Assembly (NCBI GenBank): GCA_035063885.1
Contig: JAPSFM010000003.1
Span: forward strand, 62,001-126,000
Length of the DNA: 64,000 nucleotides
Source: CAADGY01 sp900696665
GTDB taxonomy: Bacteria; Acidobacteriota; Terriglobia; Bryobacterales; Bryobacteraceae
Direction of reading: 5' to 3'
A program made the position numbers and the translations under genes. Position 1 is the stretch's first letter, and every line of letters starts with the position of its first letter. Of the stretch, positions 8,935 through 17,178 are shown piece after piece. The notes beneath the pieces are model-generated. The model did not search any database and had not been told where the DNA came from. It was given only the letters and a program-made list of their open reading frames with translations.

Positions 8935-11428
8935 AGATCACTTTGCCTTCGGCGTCGCGTCGTTCGAGTGTGACGCCCGAGGCGTTTGAAAGGAGCCGGT
9001 CGCGAATGCCGCCACTAAGCTCCACTTCCACCCGCACGGCCGCGTCATCCTGGTCGAGGCGCGCAATCCGCTTCAACTGCGGCTGGCCTTGATAAGGGTC
9101 GAGCAGGCCCACGAACGTGGATGCCAAATCGCCGCTATCCGAGCGCCGGCGCACAATCGCGGTGGGAATCCAGTATTCGGTAGTCGAAGTGGCGCTGGCG
9201 ACGGTCCAACTTTCGGCCGTATACGCTTCCGCATCGCGAGTGAGGTCGGTATAGCGAAGATGAAGATCGCGCGGCGGCTGGACGTAGCCGTACTTGTCTT
9301 CGATCTTCCAGTCCACGCCCCAAGCCGGTCCAGCCGCGCGGCCGGTCTGAAACGCCCGCATCAGCGTTCCGGGATCGTAGAGCGGCGGTGACGGCGCGAG
9401 CCGGACACCGAACACGGTGGGTTCCGCAAATGTCGTGTGAGTGTGCTTGGCATGTTCCTTGCCGCCCTGTACGCGGAACACATCGAAAACGTAATAGCCG
9501 GTGGGGCCGGTTTCGATCATGGCGATGGTGCGCTCATAGACGGAGCCTTTGATCTGCGAAGGCGAGGACGCACGAATCACTTGCAGCGGACCTCCCGTGT
9601 TCCACAGAGTGCATTCGGTAGGACCGCCCGCCTGGTCGCGCCCGTCGACGACAACGGTGTTGTGGGCTGCCGTCTTCCTGTGCCAGATCGCCTGCGGGGT
9701 GTGCCAGTCGCCGAACTGCACCGCGGGATAGCCGAACTCCGGAAGCAGATTCAGGCCGCCGAAGTAGAGCCCCAGGTTCATGGCATCGAAGTGATAGTGG
9801 CTCTTGAGATCCCCTTCGGGAACCGAATCATAGTCGAGCCATACGGCGGAGCCGGGATCGGTGCGGTGGCGGAGGATGGCAATTCGCCATTCCTTTTTGT
9901 TGACGCTGGCGGCTGCTGGCCACGGTCCATGGCGGCTGATGGCCGCTTTCACTTCCGCGGCAAAACCCGCCGGATCTTCGGCGAAAATGTCGTGCGGCAA
10001 GCCTTCGGCGCGTCCGCCGTTGCCCATCCACGCCAACTGCATGTAGAGCGGATCGCGCGTTACTCGAGCGAGGCGGCCGAGCAGACTGTACACCGGGCCA
10101 TTGAACGTGAGTGCCGGATATTCGAGCAACTTCCGCGCGAACGAACCTGCATCACCGGAGTTGGGATAGTACTCGCGGTTAATCCACATATCGACATGGA
10201 AGCGGTAGGTATCCCGGAGTTTCGGATTGCGCTCCAGCAGGTAAGGAAGCAGGCCTGGGTCGAGATGCGAATACTCCGCGAGAATTTCGGCGAGCTCGCG
10301 CGGAGCGATCGCAGCGTAAGAAGAGAGGCCCTTTTCGCCGGAGAGGCCGTCGACGGCTACACCTTTGCGCACGATCTCATCCAGATCGCTGCGGAGCTGC
10401 GCACGGTTGGCCGGCCATTCGAGTATGGTGCGGGTGAGAGCAAGCGTGCGTTCGGCGCCAGGATAGTTGGTGCGGATCTGACGGGGGTTCTCGAGAACAT
10501 GGTGAAGGATGTTGGTCTCGATGTTCCGCTGAATTGCCGCGAAGCTGCTCTTGCGCGGATCTTTACCGCGCAGGAACCCGACCAGGGACGTGTCGTCGCG
10601 AATGCCGTCGAAGATCTTGTCATAGGCGGAAACCAGGCGCATCACGGTGTAGGCGGAGGTGATGGCGTAGTAAACGTAGCCGGCGACGCCGCCGCCATAG
10701 CGGGCGCGTTCGTACACAAGCCCCTGCGTGGCGTAGTCGAAAGAAGGCCAGAGATCCGCGATGCGGTCCAGGAGAACGCCCGCTTTGTGCGCATAGGCAC
10801 GGTCGCCCGTCACGGTATAGGCGGTGGCGAGGTTGCGCAAACCAGCTTCGATGCGCTGAGACCACTGCCCGTACAAAAGGTAGGCGCCGATGAAGCGCCA
10901 GCGCTTCTCGCCCTCCACGTAGCCTTCACCGTCATCGACACCGAAGCGATAGAAAGGATCGGATGGGGTGGGGTGCTCTGTGTTAAAGAGCAGGGTGCGA
11001 TCCGCGCGTTTGGGATCGAAGACGCCGCGCTCGTCGAGACCGCTGCGGTAGAACGCTTCGAAGTCGTTTTTTGGAAACAGCTCGTTGCAGTGGGGGCAGC
11101 GGACTTTCCAGGGGTGCGCCCAGGCATCGATCTGCCAGTCGTACATGGGCACGGGGCGGCGGCAGGCGGGACAGTGGCCACTTGACCAGACCATGTGCGA
11201 GCGTGTGATATGCGGGCCGAACATCTCCCGCCAAAGCTCGTCATCGCTCATGCGCAGCCAGCGTGCGGCATCGGCGATGGCCTTCTTGCGAATGGCGGCG
11301 GCCCAACCATGTTGCCGGGCGTTGACGACGGCACGGTCGCGCACCGCGAGCGGGTAAAACACACTCTCGCGCTTTTCAGCGGCGAGTGGAGCGGCCAGCA
11401 GCAGCCAGAGGGCGAGCGTGCGTTTCAT
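8909..11428 (-). CDS. Exported heparinase II/III-like (alginate lyase superfamily) protein
   Basis: Probable polysaccharide lyase of 839 residues, acting outside the cytoplasm on uronic-acid polymers. ATG at 11428, preceded by GAGG, gives a Sec signal (residues 1-17, LAAPLAAEK). Residues 86-114 carry two CxxC pairs (C86/C89 and C111/C114), a zinc-ribbon-like insert seen in some members of this group. An (alpha/alpha) toroid (about 170-480) is followed by a beta-sandwich with the heparinase-type segment HYHFDAMNLGLYFGG and KTAAHNTVVVDG, typical of family PL12/PL15/PL17-like lyases. It is the last gene of an operon, 7 bp after the CBM9-like gene. Exact substrate cannot be read from the sequence. 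Confidence 0.82.
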   Translation of the reverse strand: MKRTLALWLLLAAPLAAEKRESVFYPLAVRDRAVVNARQHGWAAAIRKKAIADAARWLRMSDDELWREMFGPHITRSHMVWSSGHCPACRRPVPMYDWQIDAWAHPWKVRCPHCNELFPKNDFEAFYRSGLDERGVFDPKRADRTLLFNTEHPTPSDPFYRFGVDDGEGYVEGEKRWRFIGAYLLYGQWSQRIEAGLRNLATAYTVTGDRAYAHKAGVLLDRIADLWPSFDYATQGLVYERARYGGGVAGYVYYAITSAYTVMRLVSAYDKIFDGIRDDTSLVGFLRGKDPRKSSFAAIQRNIETNILHHVLENPRQIRTNYPGAERTLALTRTILEWPANRAQLRSDLDEIVRKGVAVDGLSGEKGLSSYAAIAPRELAEILAEYSHLDPGLLPYLLERNPKLRDTYRFHVDMWINREYYPNSGDAGSFARKLLEYPALTFNGPVYSLLGRLARVTRDPLYMQLAWMGNGGRAEGLPHDIFAEDPAGFAAEVKAAISRHGPWPAAASVNKKEWRIAILRHRTDPGSAVWLDYDSVPEGDLKSHYHFDAMNLGLYFGGLNLLPEFGYPAVQFGDWHTPQAIWHRKTAAHNTVVVDGRDQAGGPTECTLWNTGGPLQVIRASSPSQIKGSVYERTIAMIETGPTGYYVFDVFRVQGGKEHAKHTHTTFAEPTVFGVRLAPSPPLYDPGTLMRAFQTGRAAGPAWGVDWKIEDKYGYVQPPRDLHLRYTDLTRDAEAYTAESWTVASATSTTEYWIPTAIVRRRSDSGDLASTFVGLLDPYQGQPQLKRIARLDQDDAAVRVEVELSGGIRDRLLSNASGVTLERRDAEGKVIFTASATGR

Positions 11429-11435
11429 GACATCC

Positions 11436-12158
11436 TCACCTGGCGCCGGTGAATTCCACCCAACCGAATGCTTCCGGTGTGTGAAACGTTTTGACATTCT
11501 CCCCAAGAGGCGACCACGTGCTGCTCTCCCTGTTCGTTTTTCCTCCGGTGCGGTTCAAATTCAGACGCCACACATCCCCCGGACGAGGAGGTGTATGCGC
11601 GGCATCGCGTGAGAAGTTGCGGAGTGGAATGGCGAGTTCCACTACCCAATGGTTATCTGAAAGCTGCTCGTCCTTTTTCGGCAATCCGTGGAAGGAAGTG
11701 CGGTAGCGCACCCCTTCGGGCTCCCATGTCGCAGGACCTTTCCACCAATCCGTACGGCAGCGGTTCAGCATTGCGCCGATGGCATTGATCTCGAAGGTGT
11801 AATAGTTTCGCACTTTTTCCGGGTTGGGGCTGAGGAAGATCTCGACGCAATCGTCGTTCGACACCGGCCCGTGCCGTTCGGTCACGTAAGCGGAAATATG
11901 CCGGTCGCCGCAGTGGTAGCCCGCATAGAGGTTCTCGTCATCCCAGAGCAGGCGCACGACGGTCTGCTGCGCTGCCTCGCCTTTTCCACCGGCAAGATGA
12001 AACTTGCCGGCAGCGGGAGCGTTGCGCCATGCGGGATCGTCGAGCTTCGCATCGATCACGATGGGGGATGACGCACGTTGGATTTTGTATCGCGGCAACT
12101 CGTCCACGGACGCCGCTGCCGCACATACACTGAGCAGCGCCAGAGTCGTGATTCTCAT
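11436..12158 (-). CDS. Secreted CBM9-like carbohydrate-binding protein
   Basis: 240-residue exported protein formed mostly of one family 9-like carbohydrate-binding domain (IVIDAKLDDPAWRNA, then LLWDDENLYAGYHCGD and DDCVEIFLSPN), a beta-sandwich that binds sugar chain ends. ATG 12158 gives a Sec signal (MRITTLALLSVCAAAAS). An ATG 8 codons upstream would overlap the preceding gene. It sits one base after the Gfo/Idh gene and 7 bp before the heparinase-like gene, so it is almost certainly co-translated with them. It probably binds the substrate or product of the lyase. No catalytic residues are recognised. Confidence 0.8.
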   Translation of the reverse strand: MRITTLALLSVCAAAASVDELPRYKIQRASSPIVIDAKLDDPAWRNAPAAGKFHLAGGKGEAAQQTVVRLLWDDENLYAGYHCGDRHISAYVTERHGPVSNDDCVEIFLSPNPEKVRNYYTFEINAIGAMLNRCRTDWWKGPATWEPEGVRYRTSFHGLPKKDEQLSDNHWVVELAIPLRNFSRDAAHTPPRPGDVWRLNLNRTGGKTNRESSTWSPLGENVKTFHTPEAFGWVEFTGAR

Positions 12159-12159
12159 C

Positions 12160-13476
12160 TCAGACGATCTTAGGCACAACAAACGGCGCGCGGTAGGCCC
12201 GGGTTAACATCGCGTTGGCCTGCTCGTCTCCCACGCAACGCATCGTGTTCGCATCGAACTGGAGCGAGCGGCCAAGACGGTACGAGATGTTCGCCAGGTG
12301 AACAGACACGGTTGAAATGGCGCCCTCTTCAATTTCCGCCAGTAGATCAGAACGTTTACGGCTTCGCATCACGTCGATGAAGTTCCTGTAGGGATCGCCT
12401 CCGGTTCTTGTGGAGACCGGTCCGGGAACCTGCTCCTTGCCGAGAAAAGTCTTGAAGCCGTTTCCCAGCACCATGTATCCATCGCGTCCGTAAAAAATAT
12501 TCCCGACAGTTTGTGTAGCACCCGCGGCAGGCCCGGAGAAGGCGTCGGATTTCGAGGCAAGGCCCGCTTCACTATTTGTGAACCAGTGGCGGACCTCGAA
12601 CACGAGCATCCTTTTCTTCCCGCCATCGTTGTATTCGAAGGTTGCCGCCAGCGTATTCGGCGTCTCCTGATCGTCGTCGAACAGGAAATGCCCGCCCACG
12701 GCGCTTACCTTGGCTGGATACTTCACTCCCAACGCCCAGCGGGCGGCATGCAATTGGTGAATTCCCTGATTGCCGATATCACCGTTGCCATAGTCCCAGA
12801 ACCAGTGAAAGTTGTAGTGGTACCGGTTTTTCGTGAAGGGATGTTTTGGCGCGGGCCCCAGCCAGAGATCGTAATGGACTCCCGCCGGCACCGGCTCGAT
12901 GGGAGCGCGGCCGATGGTGTTCCGCATCTTGAAACATAATGCACGCGCCATGTAGAGGTCGCCGATGATACCCTCCTGCAGCTTTTCTCTTGTCTCATGC
13001 AGGACGGCCGAAGCGCCCGTTCCGTGCTGCATCACGCGGTTGTATTTCCGCGCGGCGGCGACAATCTGGCGCGCTTCGAAAACATTATGGGCGCACGGCT
13101 TCTCGACATATACATCTTTGCCCGCCTGGCACGCCCATATCGCCTGCAATGTGTGCTGATGGTTTGGCGTGGCGATGGAAATGGCGTCGATGGACTTGTC
13201 TTCGAGGAGTTTTCGTATATCGGTATAAACGGCTGGCCTTTTTCTGCCGGCTGCTTCCACCATTCCGCAGCCTTTTTCAAGGACCGCGTCGTCCGTGTCG
13301 CACAGAGCCGCCAGTTCGACATCGGGCATTTTCGTATAAGCGCCAATGTGCGCGCGGCCCTGGTTGTTGAATCCGACGCAGGCAATACGCACCCTGTCGT
13401 TGGCGCTTTGGAAGGAAGCGGCACGTGCGGCGGCTGCGCTTGCGAAAGATCCAAAGAGGAAATACCTTCTGTCCAT
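12160..13476 (-). CDS. Tat-exported Gfo/Idh/MocA family oxidoreductase (copy 2 of tandem pair)
   Basis: NAD(P)-dependent sugar or inositol oxidoreductase of 438 residues. It starts with a Tat signal (MDRRYFLFGSFASAAAARA). The Rossmann fold follows (IACVGFNNQGRAHIGAY), then the family EKP motif (VYVEKPCAHN) whose lysine is catalytic. The C-terminal dimerisation/substrate domain includes HFLFDDDQETPNTLAATFE. It is a close paralogue of the gene immediately upstream (12 bp away), sharing long stretches such as DKSIDAISIATPNH, so the pair is a tandem duplication. It is followed by CBM9-like and lyase genes. Exported members of this family may carry a tightly bound cofactor, as glucose-fructose oxidoreductase does. 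Substrate unknown. Confidence 0.9.
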   Translation of the reverse strand: MDRRYFLFGSFASAAAARAASFQSANDRVRIACVGFNNQGRAHIGAYTKMPDVELAALCDTDDAVLEKGCGMVEAAGRKRPAVYTDIRKLLEDKSIDAISIATPNHQHTLQAIWACQAGKDVYVEKPCAHNVFEARQIVAAARKYNRVMQHGTGASAVLHETREKLQEGIIGDLYMARALCFKMRNTIGRAPIEPVPAGVHYDLWLGPAPKHPFTKNRYHYNFHWFWDYGNGDIGNQGIHQLHAARWALGVKYPAKVSAVGGHFLFDDDQETPNTLAATFEYNDGGKKRMLVFEVRHWFTNSEAGLASKSDAFSGPAAGATQTVGNIFYGRDGYMVLGNGFKTFLGKEQVPGPVSTRTGGDPYRNFIDVMRSRKRSDLLAEIEEGAISTVSVHLANISYRLGRSLQFDANTMRCVGDEQANAMLTRAYRAPFVVPKIV

Positions 13477-13488
13477 GTGAAGACCCCC

Positions 13489-14808
13489 TTACACCTGCTT
13501 CGGCACTACGAAAGGCGCGCGATACTGCCGGCTCATCATGCGATTCGCCTCGGCATCGTTCCTGCACGCCATTATAGTGGGATCGAATTCGAGCGTTCTA
13601 CCCAACCGGTAAGAGATGTTCGCCAGGTGAATCAGCACGGTGGATGTAGCGCCTTCTTCGATCTCGGCATTCAGGTCCGAAGTTTTCCGGCTCCGCACAG
13701 CGCCGATGAAATTGGCGAAGTTGTCACCGCCGCCGCGCCCGGAACTGGCCGGTCCCGGTTCCTGCTCTTTGCCCAGGAACGTCTTGTAACCGCCGCCAAT
13801 CACCAGGTAACCCTTCGAGCCGTAGATGATATCGCCGATCGTGTTCGGGCTCGCGGGGTCTGTGACGCCGGGCCTCGGTTCGCCGATTCCAGCTTCATGG
13901 TTGCTGATCCAATGGCGCACTTCGAAGACGAGCATTTTTTTCTTGCTCATATGATTGAACTCGAAGGTGGCGACCATGGTATTGGGCGTCTCCTGGTCGT
14001 CGTCGAACATAAAGTGGCCGCCCATGGCGCTGACCCGCGTGGGATACTTTACGCCCAGCAGCCATCGCGCGACGTCAATCTGGTGCGCACCCTGATTCCC
14101 GAAATCGCCGTTGCCATAATCCCAAAACCAGTGGAAGTTGTAATGAAAACGGTTTCTCGTAAACTCGCGCTTGGGCGCAGGGCCGAGCCAGAGATCGTAA
14201 TCTACCCCCGCGGGAACCGGTTCCACCGGGGCGCGCCCGATGGTATCGCGCCACTTGAAACAAAGCCCGCGTGCCATGTAGAGGTCGCCGATCACTCCTT
14301 CCCGTAACTTCTGCGCTGCCTCGCGCACGGAGCTTGAGGATCGGGCGCCAGTGCCGTGCTGCACCATGCGGTTGTATTTTCGTGCCGCCGCGACAATCTG
14401 CCTGGCTTCGAAGATATTATGCGTGCACGGCTTTTCCACGTAGACATCTTTGCCAGCCTGGCAACCCCAAATGGTTTGCAGTGCATGCAGGTGGTTGGGC
14501 GTGGCGATCGAGATCGCGTCGATCGATTTGTCCTCGAGCAGTTTTCGCAGGTCGGTAAAAGTAGTGGGACGCTTTTTGGTGGCGTCTTCCACCTGTTTCG
14601 CGCCCTTCTCGAGCACGGATTGGTCGATATCGCAGACGGCGGCAATCTCGACGTTTTGCAGTTTTGGATAAGCGCGCAGGTGCGCTCTGCCCTGGCCGTG
14701 GAAGCCCACGCAGGCGACGCGCACGGTATCGTTCGGGCTGGCCAGAGTGCTGGCGCGGGCAAGTGGAGGCGCCACCGCTGCTCCCAGAAGAAAATACCGG
14801 CGATTCAT
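13489..14808 (-). CDS. Tat-exported Gfo/Idh/MocA family oxidoreductase (copy 1 of tandem pair)
   Basis: First gene of the minus-strand operon; 439 residues. The ATG at 14808 follows GGAGCT; an ATG 11 codons upstream would hide the Tat motif (MNRRYFLLG). Rossmann motif VACVGFHGQGRAHLRAY, EKP motif VYVEKPCTHN, and a C-terminal domain with GGHFMFDDDQETPNTMVAT. Very similar along its length to the downstream paralogue, but the loops differ (for example RPGVTDPASPNTIGDI against SGPAAGATQTVGNI), which suggests related but not identical substrates. Divergent from another Gfo/Idh gene across a 71-bp gap that should hold both promoters. Likely periplasmic and involved in sugar oxidation next to polysaccharide cleavage. 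Confidence 0.9.
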   Translation of the reverse strand: MNRRYFLLGAAVAPPLARASTLASPNDTVRVACVGFHGQGRAHLRAYPKLQNVEIAAVCDIDQSVLEKGAKQVEDATKKRPTTFTDLRKLLEDKSIDAISIATPNHLHALQTIWGCQAGKDVYVEKPCTHNIFEARQIVAAARKYNRMVQHGTGARSSSSVREAAQKLREGVIGDLYMARGLCFKWRDTIGRAPVEPVPAGVDYDLWLGPAPKREFTRNRFHYNFHWFWDYGNGDFGNQGAHQIDVARWLLGVKYPTRVSAMGGHFMFDDDQETPNTMVATFEFNHMSKKKMLVFEVRHWISNHEAGIGEPRPGVTDPASPNTIGDIIYGSKGYLVIGGGYKTFLGKEQEPGPASSGRGGGDNFANFIGAVRSRKTSDLNAEIEEGATSTVLIHLANISYRLGRTLEFDPTIMACRNDAEANRMMSRQYRAPFVVPKQV

Positions 14809-14879
14809 GTGTATAGCTCCAATATTATTCCTCAACCACACGCGATAGAATAGCGTACTCCACTAATGGAGGCGGAAAA

Positions 14880-16121
14880 GTGAATAGACGAGACTTTCTG
14901 AAAGTGCCGGCCGCGGCGGTATTCCCGTATATCGCCAGGCCCACAGTGCTAGGCGCAAACGATCGCGTAACGCTCGGATTCATTGGCGTGGGCAACCGCG
15001 CGCGGTGGATGCTGAAGAACGAGGATTTCGGATTCGGCCGCGTAGTGGCGATGGCTGACATCTGGCCACAGTCCTTCGCTGAAACCATCAAAGTGCGGCC
15101 GGATGCCTCCGCCTGGACTCAATACAGCGACTATCGCCGGATGTTCGACAAGGAGAAGTTGGACGCCGTGTTTGTCGAGACCCCGACACACCCCCGTGTT
15201 CTGGTCTCGATTCATGCTATTCAGGCTGGGCTGGATGTCTACGCAGAAAAACCGCTGACGCTGACCGTGGAAGAAGGCCGGGTGCTGACGAAGTTCGTGC
15301 GGCGCCACAAGCGCGTGTTGCAGACCGGCACGCAGCAGCGCTCCATGCCCATTAACCGCTATGCCAATTCTCTGGTGAGCGGCGGGAAAATCGGCAGGAT
15401 CAAAGAAGTGATCGCCTGCAACTTCCTCGCACCGCGGCGCTGGCAGCCGCAGCCGGAGCAACCCGTTCCCGAAGGCCTCGATTGGGACAAATGGTGCGAT
15501 CAGGCGGAATTGCGCCCGTATCATCCCGACCTGCATCGCGGGTGGCCGAAATGGTGGGACTACGACGGGGGAGGGCAGTCCTGGGGCGTCACCGGATGGG
15601 GAACCCACTCGCTGGACCAGGTGCAGGCGGCACTAGGGAAGGACGACACCGGTCCGGTGGAAATGTGGCCCGAAGAGCCTGGCCCGGAAGGCAGGGTCAC
15701 TATGCGCTACGACAACGGCACGCTGCTCAAGTTGGAACAACCCATTATCAAAGATCACCAGCAATTGGGAGCGATCTTTGTTGGAACCAGGGGGCGCATC
15801 CAGATTGTGCGCGGCGATTTCCATTCAGACCCGCCCGAGTTAAAGAAAGGGGCGCCGGACGTGCTTCCGGAGGGACCCGGCGAAGTCACGCCCCACATCA
15901 GCAACTTCATCGAGTGCATTAAGAACCGCAAGCGGCCCACCGCCGACGTGGAGATCGCACACCGCGCCACAACGGTCTGCCACCTGGTAAACATCACGAG
16001 GGAGTTGGGCCGCAAACTGCGCTGGGACCCAAAGGCGGAAAGATTTCACAACGACGACGAAGCGAACGCGTTGCTGTCACGGCCGCGGCGCAAAGGCTAC
16101 GAACTGCCGAATCCGGGGTAG
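14880..16121 (+). CDS. Exported Gfo/Idh/MocA family oxidoreductase (divergent third copy)
   Basis: 413-residue family member with a GTG start at 14880, well placed after GGAGGCGGA (14868-14876). The N-terminus has a Tat-type motif (NRRDFLK). The nucleotide-binding glycine motif is LGFIGVGNRARWML. The EKP motif is VYAEKPLTLT. The segment DWDKWCDQAELRPYHPDLHRGW and the glycine-rich WDYDGGGQSWGVTGWGTH mark the subgroup common in Planctomycetes and Acidobacteria. It is clearly more distant from the two minus-strand copies than they are from each other. It is transcribed divergently from them and ends 27 bp before a convergent gene. Substrate unknown. Confidence 0.9.
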   Translation: MNRRDFLKVPAAAVFPYIARPTVLGANDRVTLGFIGVGNRARWMLKNEDFGFGRVVAMADIWPQSFAETIKVRPDASAWTQYSDYRRMFDKEKLDAVFVETPTHPRVLVSIHAIQAGLDVYAEKPLTLTVEEGRVLTKFVRRHKRVLQTGTQQRSMPINRYANSLVSGGKIGRIKEVIACNFLAPRRWQPQPEQPVPEGLDWDKWCDQAELRPYHPDLHRGWPKWWDYDGGGQSWGVTGWGTHSLDQVQAALGKDDTGPVEMWPEEPGPEGRVTMRYDNGTLLKLEQPIIKDHQQLGAIFVGTRGRIQIVRGDFHSDPPELKKGAPDVLPEGPGEVTPHISNFIECIKNRKRPTADVEIAHRATTVCHLVNITRELGRKLRWDPKAERFHNDDEANALLSRPRRKGYELPNPG

Positions 16122-16128
16122 TGGCGCC

Positions 16129-16143
16129 GCCCGCCTTGCGGGC
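16129..16143. terminator. Small GC hairpin between convergent genes
   Basis: GCCCGC and GCGGGC pair around a CTT loop in the 27-bp gap between two convergent stops. The T-tract afterwards is weak (TGTTCTC), so termination activity is uncertain; the placement is the main argument. Confidence 0.35.
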
Positions 16144-16148
16144 TGTTC

Positions 16149-16763
16149 TCAGTATTTATGCTCCCGGCGAAAGCGCTGGCGGTCTCGTGGCGGCATTTTC
16201 TCAGTGGCGTACTGGAAGATGATACGGGGCGAGGAGTCTTTATACTTCATCAGAAACATCCCGGTAAGCTCGGGTTCGCGCCTCCAGCACTCACCCAGAA
16301 ACCATCCAGTGCCTTGTTGCACAACCTTTTCGGAATCCATCATTGGCGGTTCAATCGCTGCCAACAGGCGGGCATGGTCCGCCTTGCCCTTGAGAAGCCT
16401 TATCAGTGTGACCGGGACGGCGCGGCGTTGGAACTTGAAGGGTGAGTTGCGCCACCGTTCGAGGTCTTCAAGCGCCACTTTACCCTGCAACAGAAACGCG
16501 CTCAGCACCTCTCCAGAAAGCATATCGGTGTGCGCCCCGTTCCGAGTGCCGCCACCAAACCATGCTCCAATACGTTTGAATGCTTCGGGCGTGCGATACT
16601 CTTTCAAGTCCGCGGCAAGCAAAATGGCGAAAGAGGCCTCTTCATATTTGCCGCTGCGTACCAGAGCATCGCCCGCGTCCAGGAAGGCCGACGGGCCCGC
16701 CTCGCGTAATTTTCCGGCCCACGCCTGCCGGCGCCGTCCCCATTCCGGGGCGTTCGCATCCAC
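16149..16763 (-). CDS. AlkD-like DNA alkylation repair protein, N-terminus unresolved
   Basis: HEAT-like repeat protein related to DNA glycosylase AlkD, which removes N3/N7-alkylated bases. The 204-residue frame from GTG 16763 contains the family hallmarks FQRRAVPVTLIRLL and QQGTGWFLGECWR. The start is doubtful. The same frame continues 30 codons upstream (16764-16853) with a family-like N-terminus (ADPKRAERYIRFFAEGYDAYG), then meets an in-frame TAG at 16854-16856. An AGGAGG sequence lies at that spot, but no ATG, GTG or TTG follows in frame before GTG 16763. Either the gene has lost its start by a small mutation, or a frameshift or sequence error is present, or the protein starts internally and is short. 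The function call is good; integrity is not. Confidence 0.65.
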   Translation of the reverse strand: MDANAPEWGRRRQAWAGKLREAGPSAFLDAGDALVRSGKYEEASFAILLAADLKEYRTPEAFKRIGAWFGGGTRNGAHTDMLSGEVLSAFLLQGKVALEDLERWRNSPFKFQRRAVPVTLIRLLKGKADHARLLAAIEPPMMDSEKVVQQGTGWFLGECWRREPELTGMFLMKYKDSSPRIIFQYATEKMPPRDRQRFRREHKY

Positions 16764-17126
16764 CCCGTAAGCGTCATAACCTTCGGCGAAGAACCGGATG
16801 TAGCGTTCAGCCCGTTTGGGATCCGCATGGGAGGAACAGAATTCCCGAACCTCCTACACGGCACGGCGGGCGGCAGCGGCGGTCCGGTTTAGCTTTCGCA
16901 CGGTGTTTCCAATCAACTGTACTCAAAACGGAATACCGGCGCCAGCGCTTTTTCAGGTACCCTGGACCTGCGCTATCTGCCCCACGCAGGTTGGGGGAAG
17001 CCTGTCGGGCGGCTTGCGGATGCGTGAAATCCCGCAGCGGGAGAATCGGCGGCACTATTTTCCTTGCCAGACAGCGCGCCCTGTATTTTCCGGCGCTTAC
17101 AGCCCCAGAAGCAGACTAAAAGGTCT

Positions 17127-17132
17127 TATAAT
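17127..17132 (+). promoter_or_regulatory. Possible -10 element upstream of the PFOR gene
   Basis: A perfect TATAAT lies 46 bases before the PFOR start codon. No convincing -35 is found at 16-18 bases upstream, so this is only a candidate. The region 16857-17126 between it and the AlkD-like gene shows no convincing gene. Confidence 0.3.
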
Positions 17133-17178
17133 AGGAAGGAATCCCGCTGGACTCAAAAATGCATACCTGAAGGTACAA

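Noticed and set aside
9437..11185. 582-codon plus-strand frame opposite the heparinase-like gene
   Set aside because: No domain similarity and it lies wholly inside a well-supported gene.
12997..14307. 436-codon plus-strand frame spanning both Gfo/Idh paralogues
   Set aside because: It crosses the junction of two real genes and mirrors their codons.
17127..17132. Strong promoter at the TATAAT before nifJ
   Set aside because: No -35 at the right spacing, so it is kept only as a low-confidence site.
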